A stretch of 64,000 bases of DNA from Beaufortia kweichowensis. Taxonomy: Eukaryota > Chordata > Actinopteri > Cypriniformes > Gastromyzontidae. Numbering within the stretch: position 1 is the stretch's first letter; the number at the start of each line of letters is the position of its first letter. Below the pieces are notes generated by a model. The model did not search any database. It saw only the letters and a program-made list of their open reading frames with translations, and was not told where the DNA came from. The DNA lies in NCBI GenBank assembly GCA_019155185.1, contig CM032797.1:4574881-4638880 (forward strand), given 5' to 3'. The position numbers and the translations under genes were made by a program. Below are positions 1 through 10,312 of the stretch, one piece after another.

Positions 1-3000
1 GCTTCACACCCAGACCTGTTCTGGGTAAGAACACCATGCTGGCTGATGTTGTGGAGAAGCTGAAAAAGACAGGGCTCCACGCTTCGGCTACACCCTCTGA
101 TCCGAGCCACGCCGAGCCCGGGGACGTGGAGTGTGACGTCTGCTGTGGGAAGAAAAACAAAGCCTATAAATCATGCCTGGTCTGTCTTGTATCTTATTGT
201 GAAAGCCATCTACAAGCTCACTTCGAGTCCCCTGCCTTTGAGAAACACAAACTGGTTTCTCCCACCAAGAAGATTCAGGATCTTCTGTGCCGTCACCATG
301 ACAGACTGCTGGAGGTTTTCTGTCGCACAGATCAGCAATGTATTTGTTATCTTTGTTTAACTGATGAACACAAAGGCCATGACACGGTGGTGGCCGCCAC
401 AGAGATGATTGAGAAAAAGGTAAAATGTTTGTAGAGGTTTTCTGTGCGTGTTAAACTTTGAACTTTTTTGACCATGTCAGCTGTTTTTCACAGAATACCC
501 TGGCAGAGATGCAGAGGATATCTCAGCAAAGGATTGGGGAAAGAGAAAAGGAGTTGGCAGATCTGAGACAAGCTACACAGATGCTCACTGTGAGTGTTTT
601 CCCTTAAATACTCGATTAGATAATCTGCATATCAACTTTTGTCATTAAACCTTTGTCATTAAACTATTACCCCGTAATAGTTTGTTTAACTAAACAAATT
701 CACCTGCCAAACTATATTTATATTTTTTTCAAGAACAAAAATATTTTGGTGTAATATTTATAAAATTTTTACTTTTAAAACATTTTTAAAAGAACATTTA
801 AAAACATTTTTAAAAGAACATTTAAAAACATTTTTAAAAGAACATTTAATGCTATTATTGTAATAATAATATTATCATCGCTATGTAGTAGTATGCATGG
901 GTCCATGCCAATTTGTCCATGCCAATTTGTTGTAGATAAGCTGTCTGGGGAAGGGATAGGATTGGGTGGGTAGGTGTTGTGGGGGGAGGGGGTGTTGTTG
1001 TTATATTTAAAATAGAAGGAACTAAAATTTATCTTTGATTGTTTTAATGTATGTTGTTTTACTCCTTCAATAAAAAAAGAACATTTAAAAACATTTTTAA
1101 AAGAACATTTAAAAACATTTTTAAACTTTTAAAAAGATACATTTTTAATTCTAGCTATTATTTGATATTCTGGACTGAATTAAATGGGACTATTTTCACA
1201 CTTGTTTGTGTATTTGTCTTCATCTTTAACATTGTGTCTCGGCCTACAGAAATGTGTTTTCAAAGGGTTGTATTTGTTACAAATAAGTTACTAAAACATA
1301 TCAAATCAGTGTTTTTATGTCAATAATTTACTCATGTTGTGTAATAAGCAGGAGGCTGTACATTATTTCTTACTTAATTTCTGTTAAATGTTGAATAGAT
1401 TTAATCTATGATCAGTAAAAATGATTTGATGATGCAACACTTGTTTGCAAACCTCATCAAGTCTTGTTTAAAGTTGAAAGAAATTTTTGTAATTGATGAT
1501 ATGTGTTATTTTGTTTATCTTCTCAGCATTCAGCACAAGCCGCCCTCGATGAAAGTGAGCGCATCTTCACCGAGCTGGTGTGCTCCATCGAGCGTCGGCG
1601 CACCGAGGTGAAAGAGCTGATCCGAGGTCACGAGAGGACGGCTGTGAGTCAGGCTGAAACAGTTCTTCAACAGCTGGAACAAGAGATAACAGAGCTGAAG
1701 AAAAGACATGCTGAAATGGGAGAGCTGTCACAAACACAAGACCATATCACCTTCCTCCAGGTAATGAAGTTAGATGATCATTAACACATCATCATTCTGT
1801 CTGAAGAAACTCAAGTCTTGATCAAGGACACCGTGATGCTTATAAATCAGATTATCTGAGATGTAAATCTACAGTGTTTTAATTACCAGACCTGATCTTT
1901 AACCATTAAGCAACTGATACTAATGAAGATTAACGTTAGCCAATATGATGTAATATTATTTCAGTGTTAAGTTTTAATGTTCAAAGGTTTATAGTTCATA
2001 CATATAATTCACTTAAAGATTCAAGTTGTAATTGACTTGCTCTTATGTTGTTCGAAATAAAGTCCACAAACTTCACAGGCCCTGGTCAGTATATGCTTTC
2101 ATCATAATAAAGAAAGAATAGCTCACAAATTCTGCAACATCTCTTTTTGTGTCCTACAAAAGTTTCAAAAGGGTTTAAAAAGACACAAGTGTGACTGAAT
2201 TTTCCTTTTTGGAAAATTCCTTTTGCTTTAAATCTGAGCATTTGTACCCTGAAGGAAGAAGGATCTTGATTCAATGCCTGAACCGTTCAACCATTCTTGT
2301 CTGTATTGTGTCTATAGTGTGACGTTTTATTAAAACTTCAAAGAACTTGTAGAGAACGATAGAGATTTGAGTCGACATCATGATATGTCGAGATGGAGTT
2401 TCATTCTGTCCTTTGTGGACTGAAACCAATATCAGTGGGTTGCATTCAATTATTCTTTATACGATTTCATTGCATCTTGCACTTGTTGAATTATTTTGTC
2501 TTGTGTTATTTCTTAGAATTGCAGGTCTTTGTGTGCTCATCCCGCACCTACTGAAATACCAAGCATTAATTCAGACCCAAACTTCAGAACCGTAACGGCG
2601 GCGCTCTCTGAGTTCCAGGCTCTTCTTGAAGACGTGTGCCAAGGTGGATTTGTCAACATCTCTGAGAAAGGTATCTCTGTTTTTAATAATTAATAATTTT
2701 CATAGTCATGTAAAGTGCTGTTTTCAGAATTGTCACATTCATAACAGTCCATATTCCTCATAAATGAACACATAAAAATTCAAATAAAATAACTATTTTA
2801 TGTAATTTGAAGAGGCATCTTTTCTTCATTTGTTGGGTATTATTGCTTCTGGTTTGTGTATTGCCTCTTAAAAACGTGTTCTTTTTTTTGTCAAATCCAT
2901 AATGCATAAATATTTTCATTTTTTAAGTTTTAACTGAAAATATCCCGTCCATAACGCTGGAATTGCCCATGTTAAAATACTCTTTCTATTCTGATTTGCA

Positions 3001-3557
3001 GTGAATGATGTTACCGTTATTCAACCCATACATCCAAAGGCAGATGCAGGTAAGTTGTAGAATTAAATGTGCATTTACCACGACACATTCTCTGACTGTA
3101 TAATAACATATTCATGATTTTATAGCCATAGAAACACCCTTGACCTTTGACCAGCCTGGACCAAACCCTTTTACCTTTACTGTCCCCACGTTTGGTGTAC
3201 TTTCCTTCTCCTCATTTGGTGAGTATCAGAAAAAGCTTTTAGTGTTGAGTTTTGATTTCACACTGTTTATCTAATTCAATTACAAGAGGCTGTGTTTGAA
3301 GAAATGAATGTCTTGTGTGTAAATTCTGCAAACTAAAAGGAAAGTTTTTATTTTTGGCCATTTGTTTTTGGAATTACTTTTGCTTTCCTATTTGATGTGA
3401 ACTTAACCAAATTACTAAATGCAATGAAAACTTCTCACTGTACTCATGAAATCATGACTCTTCTACAATTGTGTACAGTAAACAATTGTCTTGTCCTTCA
3501 GGAGCCCAAGCATCAGGTCCTCGACACAGACCACAGGTACGCAGGAAGAGGAGGTAG
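1..3557 (+). CDS. TRIM-family protein without SPRY domain, 5' partial
   Basis: Probable RING/B-box ubiquitin E3 ligase of the fish finTRIM / TRIM16-25-like group; the RING lies left of the window. Exons in phase: 1-419, 494-589, 1527-1760, 2517-2670, 3002-3049, 3126-3218, 3502-3557. The first exon carries a linker (NTMLADVVEKL) and two zinc-binding B-box-like segments (CDVCCGKK...; CRHHDRLLEVFCRTDQQC...HKGHD). The 96-nt and 234-nt exons encode coiled coil (GEREKELADLRQ; TEVKELIRGHERTAV), the standard TRIM exon sizes. Exon 4 begins NCRSLC, matching HCQSLC in the next gene, which fixes its acceptor at 2517. Unlike its neighbour it has no PRY-SPRY: the last exons give a Phe/Pro-rich stretch and a basic end (RHRPQVRRKRR) before TAG at 3555-3557. 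It may be a genuine SPRY-less paralogue or a decayed copy; all seven exons are open and in phase, which favours function. Target unknown. Confidence 0.8.
775..1130. repeat. Two blocks of a 24-bp tandem repeat in the first TRIM gene
   Basis: Within the 589-1527 intron, a unit close to AAAAACATTTTTAAAAGAAC repeats about three times at 775-848 and again about twice at 1075-1130. Between them, a 15-bp unit (GTCCATGCCAATTTG) is repeated twice from 901. These are local tandem duplications with no coding potential. Confidence 0.8.
2705..2975. repeat. Dispersed repeat, copy A (also at 30305-30700)
   Basis: This intron segment closely matches part of an intron of the GHRH receptor gene: both contain TCACATTCATAACAGTCCAT, TTTGTTGGGTAT and AAAACGTGTTCTTTTT in the same order and strand, ending near CATAA(C/T)GCTGGAATTG. 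The two copies are about 27.6 kb apart in unrelated genes, so this is an interspersed element of unidentified class. Confidence 0.8.
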
Positions 3558-3670
3558 CCTTAAGCCAAAGAAATGAATGTGATGGCGGATTGTAGTACAT
3601 GTTTAAGATAGTTTATTTGTACATCAAAACATGTCCAATTTAATATTGTATAAACTAAAAGTTGTATTAT

Positions 3671-4031
3671 GGAAGCCCTGAACCGCAACCTAACAAAAAT
3701 TACAGTAAAGAAGAAAATTGTCCAAACCCCTAGAGATTTTCTTCTTGTTTTCTTTTTCCTCTTCCAAAAAATATTTTTTCAGCTTCAAAAATGTTATTAT
3801 GTTCAACATTTTTTTGATCTTAAAAAAGGTTTTTTAACAAAACAAAAAAGTTTTTTAATTAGGAAGAATTTTTAAAAAAATGAAGTAAAAAAAATATTTT
3901 TGAAAAGAAAAAAAAATTTGAAGAGGAAAAAGTGAAGAAAATCTTTAGGAATTAGCCGTCAGGACAAAATATAAGGACAAATTGTTTTCTTCCCCATGAT
4001 ATTTTTTAGGTTGCGGTTCAGGGCTTCCAGG
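3671..4031. mobile_element. Foldback element with 23-bp perfect terminal inverted repeats
   Basis: GGAAGCCCTGAACCGCAACC(TAA) at 3671-3693 recurs as its exact reverse complement at 4009-4031. The interior is also roughly self-complementary: a pyrimidine-rich left half (GATTTTCTTC...CCTCTTC) mirrors a purine-rich right half (GAAGAGG...GAAGAAAATC). Length is about 361 bp; no transposase is encoded and no clear target duplication was seen. It lies just 3' of the SPRY-less TRIM gene, possibly in its 3'UTR. Confidence 0.75.
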
Positions 4032-4169
4032 GCTTTTACAGAAATGTAAATACAGAAAGGTCAATGTTTCAATAATAATTTAAATTTTCTGTTCTCCTAT
4101 ACCTAAAGATTAAGAATTACTTTGAGTGTGAGTTGCAATATTGTGTGAACTTTAAAATGATTATGTAAG

Positions 4170-4172
<3 letters not shown>

Positions 4173-4216
<44 letters not shown>
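4173..4216. repeat. (AT)n microsatellite
   Basis: About 22 uninterrupted AT units between the two TRIM genes. Confidence 0.97.
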
Positions 4217-4219
<3 letters not shown>

Positions 4220-5129
4220 TAGTATTTTCTAAGTAATAGTATAAGAGTGTTAAATCTGTGTAATTGTTTTATTGCTGATACTGTCCATGTATATACAAAT
4301 GTCTTCGTGTTGGTTTTAGCTTTATGTCAAAGTGTAAACAAATTTTTAAAAAATGTAAAAATTAGGGTGTTTTTTATTAAAAAAATAAAGTTTGCCGGTG
4401 GAACTTTATATTGCAACATTGATATATAATTCAACCAAGGATTGTGCATGTACAATGTACAATGCAACACAGTCATCTTAAACAGTATTTATTCATACAT
4501 TACAGTTACTAAAGTAAACATGACCAGAGGCTCTCATGACCATGAGGTTTCTATTTAATTGCTTTATCTTAAGTTGGTTCTTGGCTTTTCTTTTATTCTC
4601 TCTTCTCTAATTCCAATCAATTATGTTGTGAGTTGGATGGATTAAAAATATTGAGTAAAAAGCCATTATATCTGACACTATTCCAAATACAGAAAACAAC
4701 TCATTACTTCAAAAAATGTCAATAGAGAAAGATTAAAGACGTTTGGCATTTAAAGGTCCAACAGGTCCACACTAACATAAGGATCACAGCATGAATAAAA
4801 AATCATTTATTCCTTCTTATGCACAAGATTTAAGGTTTTAATCTGCAACCTGACACAAAGCTTACTTAAGTTTTCTAGCATGTTAATTAAATAAAAATGT
4901 ACAAAAAAGTCAAAGCCAAAAAGTCTCCTCAATAAAAGATAAAGTCCACCCAATATAAAAGAATAAAGAATTATAAAATATTTTTGCTGACTGAACATAA
5001 AATTGAGTTTGCTTAATTTTCAAATATAAGTTAAATACTGAACTCGAGACACACCTAAGCATTGGCCAGGTTACTGTTCAAATAAACTCTGTTGAATGAA
5101 CATTTTCACTGACACCAACACACTTAAAC

Positions 5130-5620
5130 ACATAAACCTCAATCTGTTTTGAAGATCAAAAAACTTTGAAGATGAAAAAGAAATTGAAGATAGAAAAAAA
5201 ATTATAAGAGAAAATTTTTTTTGAACATGAATGAAGATGAAAACAATTTTGAAGATAAAAATAATTTCGAAGATGAAAATAATTTTGAAGGTGAAAATTA
5301 TTCTGAAGAGGAAAAACATTTTTTGAAGATGAAAAAATGTTTTAAAAATAAAAAACTTTTAGGATGAAAACATTTTAAGATAGAAAAAATGTTAAAGAAA
5401 AAAAGATTTTAAAGAGGTGTAAAAAGATAAAGATGAAAAAAACTTTGAAGATTTAAAAATGTAGAATTTTTTTTGAAAATTTAGAAGAGAAAAAAAATGA
5501 ATATGAAGATGAATATTTTTTCAAAAAGAGAAAATAACTTGAAGAGGAAAGATTATTTTTAAAGACGAAAAGATTTATTAAGAGAAGAACATCTTTAGGA
5601 GCTCCAGGAAGGAAAATAAA
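5130..5620 (+). repeat. Degenerate purine-rich tandem array
   Basis: Nearly half a kilobase with strong strand asymmetry: the + strand is mostly A and G, built from degenerate copies of units like GAAGATGAAAATAATTTT. It ends with ACATCTTTAGGAGCTCCAGG. The wording resembles the right half of the foldback element at 3671-4031 (TTGAAGAGGAAA, ATCTTTAGGA), so the two may share an origin. It lies in the 2.4-kb gap between the TRIM genes, which otherwise holds only AT-rich sequence. Confidence 0.75.
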
Positions 5621-6011
5621 AAATAAATTTCTTCACCATATTTTTATGGTGATTTTATGGCGATTTAACGCTTGTATAGACTAATCTTATGCAGTATATA
5701 CAAAACACTACTATAAAAATAATTTTTTGTAAAGTTTAGTTTTGATGACTTTCCAGGATATACTTTGAAACCTAATATATTGCTTGTTTTTAATAATAAT
5801 GTACCTGTTGCATGTTAAGCAAGTTCACCTACACGGTAGATTTCTTGTGTGTGACTGGCCGCTTCAGGCTGTTTTGCATTGAAACCTGATAAGCGTCTAC
5901 CTGTATAATACCCACGCCCAGTTTATACACAAACACTCTATTGTCTCCATGCAGTCTCGGTGACCAACTTCCCACCTTTTATTTCACTCTCTAACCACAG
6001 TTGTGGCAAAA

Positions 6012-9000
6012 ATGGCAGGTACAAATATATCTGTGGACAAGGATCAGTTCAGTTGCTCGGTGTGTCTGGAGGTGCTGTGCGAGCCGGTCACCATACCCTG
6101 CGGACACAGCTACTGTATGGAGTGTATTAAGGGTTACTGGAAAAAATGTGAACTAAAAGAAGAGTACAGCTGTCCTCAATGCAGACGAACCTTCAGCCCC
6201 AGACCTGGGCTGTCCAGAAACACCATGCTGGCTGATATCGTCGAGAAACTAAGAAAAACAGGAGTTCAGGATGTTCCTCAGAGTCACACGAAGGCTGCGG
6301 ATGTCGAGTGTGATGTCTGCACAGGAAAGAAACACAGAGCTGTCATGTTTTGTGTGAAATGTCAGAGATTGTACTGTGAAAGTCACCTGAAACATCACAA
6401 CGAAAGGAACCGCGGGAGAACCCATCAGCTTGTTGAAGTTACAAGACAGCTGCAGAAACGAATCTGTTCACGTCACAATAAACTAAAAGAGATTTACTGT
6501 CGTACGGATCAACACTGTGTTTGCGGTTCTTGTTTGAAGGATGGGCATAAGGGGCATAGCGTGGTTTCAGTGGTGGAGGAACGAGCTGACAAACAGGTAA
6601 ACAAAACAAATACAAATCTGTGATTGATGTAACTCATTTGGAGAGAAACAAAGCAAAAACCTTACTTGATTGTACACAACAGAAACAGCTGGAGGAGGTA
6701 TGGAAGAAATCAAAGCAGAAGTATAAAGACAGAGAAAAGGAGCTTAAAGATATTGTAAAATACATCAAGGTAAGCAAATCAGCCTGTGATCGTGACATTA
6801 GTTTGAAAGTATCCAGCAGAATGACATGTAAATTTGATTGAAATCAGAGTATCTGTCAAGCCAGGGAGATTAGGAGAGATTAAATGATGTAGTAAAGACA
6901 GGTTAGATCACTGGATATTTATATACTTTATCTCGTTTAAGTTTATTTTTGCTTTTTCATAGCGCTCCTCACAGGCAGTTGAAGAAGACAGCGAGAAGAT
7001 CTTCGTCAGACTCCTGCGCTCCATTGAAAGAAAGCACACAGAGGTGAAAGAGATGATCAGAAGTGAGGAGAGAACAGCTTTAGGTCAGACAGAAAAGCTT
7101 CTGGAACGACTCAATCAACAGATAGTTGAACACCGGAGAGGAGAAGCGGAGATGGAGAAGCTGTCAAACACAGACGATCACGTCCATTTCCTACAGGTGA
7201 AGACTTTGGGTTTCACGTAGTTTTGAAACTGAATCGGTTTCTATTTTTGTCCCACAGGCTACGATACTGTACACTGCAATAAAAACATTTAGAGAACAAT
7301 ACAAAAGTTACCGGAGGGAAACATAAGTCATCATTATTCTGTTAATGTAGGCCGTGGGTAAATTTAGGTCAACACATATGAGTTTTAATAAGGAGTGTGA
7401 ATTTGCTTACCTGAATTGTGTTGTATGTAGCACTGTCAGAGTCTCTGTGATCCTCCTGAAGTCGGCGGTCGGCCCAGCATTGATGTCCATCCATATTTCT
7501 CTTTGCTGATATTGAGGAAAGCTCTGACAGAACTGAGAGAAAAAGTCAATGATGTGTGTGATAGAGAGATGACAAAGATCTCAGATGTTGGTGAGTGCCC
7601 TGTTTTACATTATTAAATTAAAACAGACCCATTTATCACAGACTTTCGGCATTACTGGGGTCTATTTTAACAACCTGTTTCACTCATATCACATACTGAA
7701 AAAATAAAAGGTAAGATTTTAAAGCATGAAATATTTTCATTCACATTCTAGAACTGTTAAACTAAAAAATAGGAAAATAGATAAATGAAAAATACATAAA
7801 AAATAGATAAATTAATTCATTTAAAAATAAAAATATGAAATCCCAATATATAGCAATATATTATGTTTTGAAATATTAAAAAAAGTAAATACATTTTAAT
7901 TGAAGCAGTTATATACAGACTTCTGAAATATCTGAAATAACAGTCTGATCTATTTTCTGATTTTTTTTCAGAATTTATTTGTTTGATTTTCTAGAACTGT
8001 TCCACTAAAAATAGGAAAATATATAAATGGAAAAATAACAAAGAAAGAGAAAAGTGAAAATTTGACGGATAAATAAGACTAAGAAATAGATGAATGTATA
8101 ACTTAAAAAAACATTACAAATAAATATTGATTTAAATTTTCTTCAAGTACAAGAACACTTCTATTTATTTATCTATCTATATAAATAAACGTACTAAATT
8201 ACATTTTGTAAGATATATTTAAATATATTTGTACAAATATTTTAAATGATACAATAGGGAAATAAATAGACATTTAAAGTGAAAAAACAAGCACCAGTCT
8301 TTAATGATATAAACATAATGTGTTGATAATAGAAACTCACAAGTCATGCTGTTATATTTACAGTTGCTGAAGATCATGAGCAGTCAGCCGAAACCTCTCA
8401 GAGTTCAGCGGTGAAAACTGAATCAGGTACACAAACTCTCATCCCTTCCAGCAAGTGAGTGAAACCACATCAGCTCACCTGTGTGTTTACACGTGTGACA
8501 CGTTTGATCTAATGTAAACTCACTCATCTTTCACAGCACACAGACATTTACAACAGACTGAACCCAAGACCAGAGGAGACTTCTTACAATGTAAGCCAGA
8601 TTTCATATGATTCATGTACCAATGCATAAATACCTAAAATACTATACCTACAGCTATTTTACAATCAGACCTCAATGAAGGTTACTTTTTACAACTTTTC
8701 AGAAACATTTTTAAACAGTTTAAGATACTAATGGCCCCAAATTGTTACCGTCTGTGAAAACTCGGCTAAAGTCATTCATTTGTGATTTACTGTTCAGCAA
8801 ATATTGCTCAGCAATGATCATTAAATAATGAATCTTTACAGATTTATCACATGCTTTTATCCAATTTTCTCTTATTTAAAAAAAGCTACTTTGCAACAAT
8901 GCACATTGTGAAAAGCCTAAAGAAATAAAATAAAATTAAGTGGTTGTCCACCCTTAATCCTCTATCGTATTATGATCTCTAGACATTTCATGACACTTTT

Positions 9001-9685
9001 TCTGAAACATTGAGAAACAAAATATTCATTCAAGTTATTTGAGGTATGACATAAGCAGAAAAATACCTTTAGATAATCCTTAATGTTTTGAACATAAATA
9101 AATGTTTTTAAAGCACTTCTCTCGTCTTCAACAGATTGCTGTGATTTGACATTAGACCCAAACACCGCAAACCCTTTCCTCCATCTTGCTGCTGAAAACA
9201 CAGAGGTCACGACAGAACACGAGCCGCAGTCGTACCCGGATCACCCCGAGAGGTTTGAGAGCTGGGCTCAGGTCCTGTGTGTCGAGGATTTATCCAGACG
9301 CTCTTACTGGGAGGTGGAGTGGGGAGGAAATGGAGGCGTTTCTATTGGAGTTTCCTACAAAGGAATTCCGAGGACCGGAGGAAATACAGACCAAAAACTG
9401 GGACACAATTCTAAATCCTGGAGTTTGGAGTTTTCTGATTCTCTGTGTTTCTTTCAGCACAATAAATCTAGTACAGAAATACACACCTCAGTGCCAAACA
9501 GAGTCGGGGTTTTTCTGGATCATACGGCTGGATCTTTAGCTTTTTATAGCGCTTCTCTGGAAGATAACTCCATGATACTATTACACAGAGAGCAGACCAC
9601 CTTCACCCAACCGCTTTATCCTGCATTCTGGGTTGGATTGGGCTCCACATTAAAACTTTGTCAAACTTTTAGCTTTGCAGCATAG
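6012..9685 (+). CDS. finTRIM-like E3 ubiquitin ligase (RING, B-box, coiled coil, PRY-SPRY)
   Basis: Complete TRIM gene, about 577 aa. Exons: 6012-6596, 6683-6769, 6963-7196, 7431-7590, 8364-8426, 8537-8590, 9135-9685; all junctions are GT-AG and in phase. Residues about 13-58 are a C3HC4 RING (CSVCLEVLCEPVTIPCGHSY...CPQC), followed by B-box segments at about 95-185 (CDVCTGKK; CSRHNKLKEIYCRTDQHC) and coiled coil in the 87-nt and 234-nt exons. The last exon (184 aa) is PRY-SPRY: LDPNTAN, SYWEVEW, FLDHTAGSLAFYS, LYPAFWVG. The start is the ATG at 6012, 17 residues before the first RING cysteine; an upstream in-frame GTG at 6003 is not a start. Family knowledge: RING recruits E2, SPRY binds the target; many fish members are interferon-induced antiviral factors, but this one's target cannot be read from sequence. 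It lies head-to-tail behind a SPRY-less relative, so tandem duplication is likely. An AATAAA at 10071-10076 is a plausible poly(A) signal. Confidence 0.92.
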
Positions 9686-10312
9686 CAAGAAATTATATGC
9701 TATATACATATATATATATACGATTCTGATTGGCCAGTCATGGTATGTCGCTAAAAACTAATACCATTGGAGTACTGCGAGTCAACTTGACCCTAAAAAT
9801 AATCAACTTATGAATAATTTAGATCTAAATATGCCTAAATAATAACATATATGTGCTTATATTACAAATTATTAAACAAGAATGTTCATGTTCATGCTCT
9901 TGTGTCTTGTCTAAAGCTAATAGGAAATTATTTTACTCACGAAAGGTTTCCATTTATTACAAATAATCTAATAAAATATTTCAAATCAATATTTCATGTC
10001 CAATAATTTACTCATTTGGCAAGCCATGTAGTAAGCAGGATAATGTAAAGCCAGCTGGTTGTGATCGCGAAATAAACTTCTTCAAAGTTATACAAGATGA
10101 TCAATCTGTCTGGGTTTATTCTGCAAAAACAACCATCTGGCTGTATGTTATCCCATTACCTCCATATTTGTAAATGTAAAAACCACAAGATTCTTGAAAT
10201 AAAGACAGTTAACTATGATGGTTTTGTTCATGTGGCTGAACAGTTTATTGGTAACCATGTGATATAAAAGCAGATGTAACCCAGTGTAAGGTGGATTTTG
10301 GATGTAACAGGC
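9686..10312. other. Convergent 3' region between the TRIM and eef1d genes
   Basis: The two genes end tail to tail. AATAAA hexamers on the + strand at 10071-10076 and 10198-10203 could serve the TRIM gene; TTTATT at 10244-10249 is an AATAAA on the - strand, 64 bp past the eef1d stop codon, and probably serves eef1d. If so, the transcripts may overlap slightly. Nothing else was recognised. Confidence 0.6.

Noticed and set aside
2523..2524. Acceptor TTGCAG at 2524 for the fourth exon of the first TRIM gene
   Set aside because: It gives a frameshift to a stop; TCTTAG at 2516 keeps phase and yields NCRSLC, matching the neighbour's HCQSLC.
6003..6011. Upstream GTG GCA AAA as a start of the complete TRIM gene
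   Set aside because: GTG is not a likely vertebrate start and an ATG follows at 6012 at the usual distance from the RING.
8427..8454. Alternative donor AGCAA|GTGAGT extending the fifth exon of the complete TRIM gene
   Set aside because: It changes phase and the next exon (8537) then reads into a TGA; the donor at 8426 keeps the frame through to SPRY.
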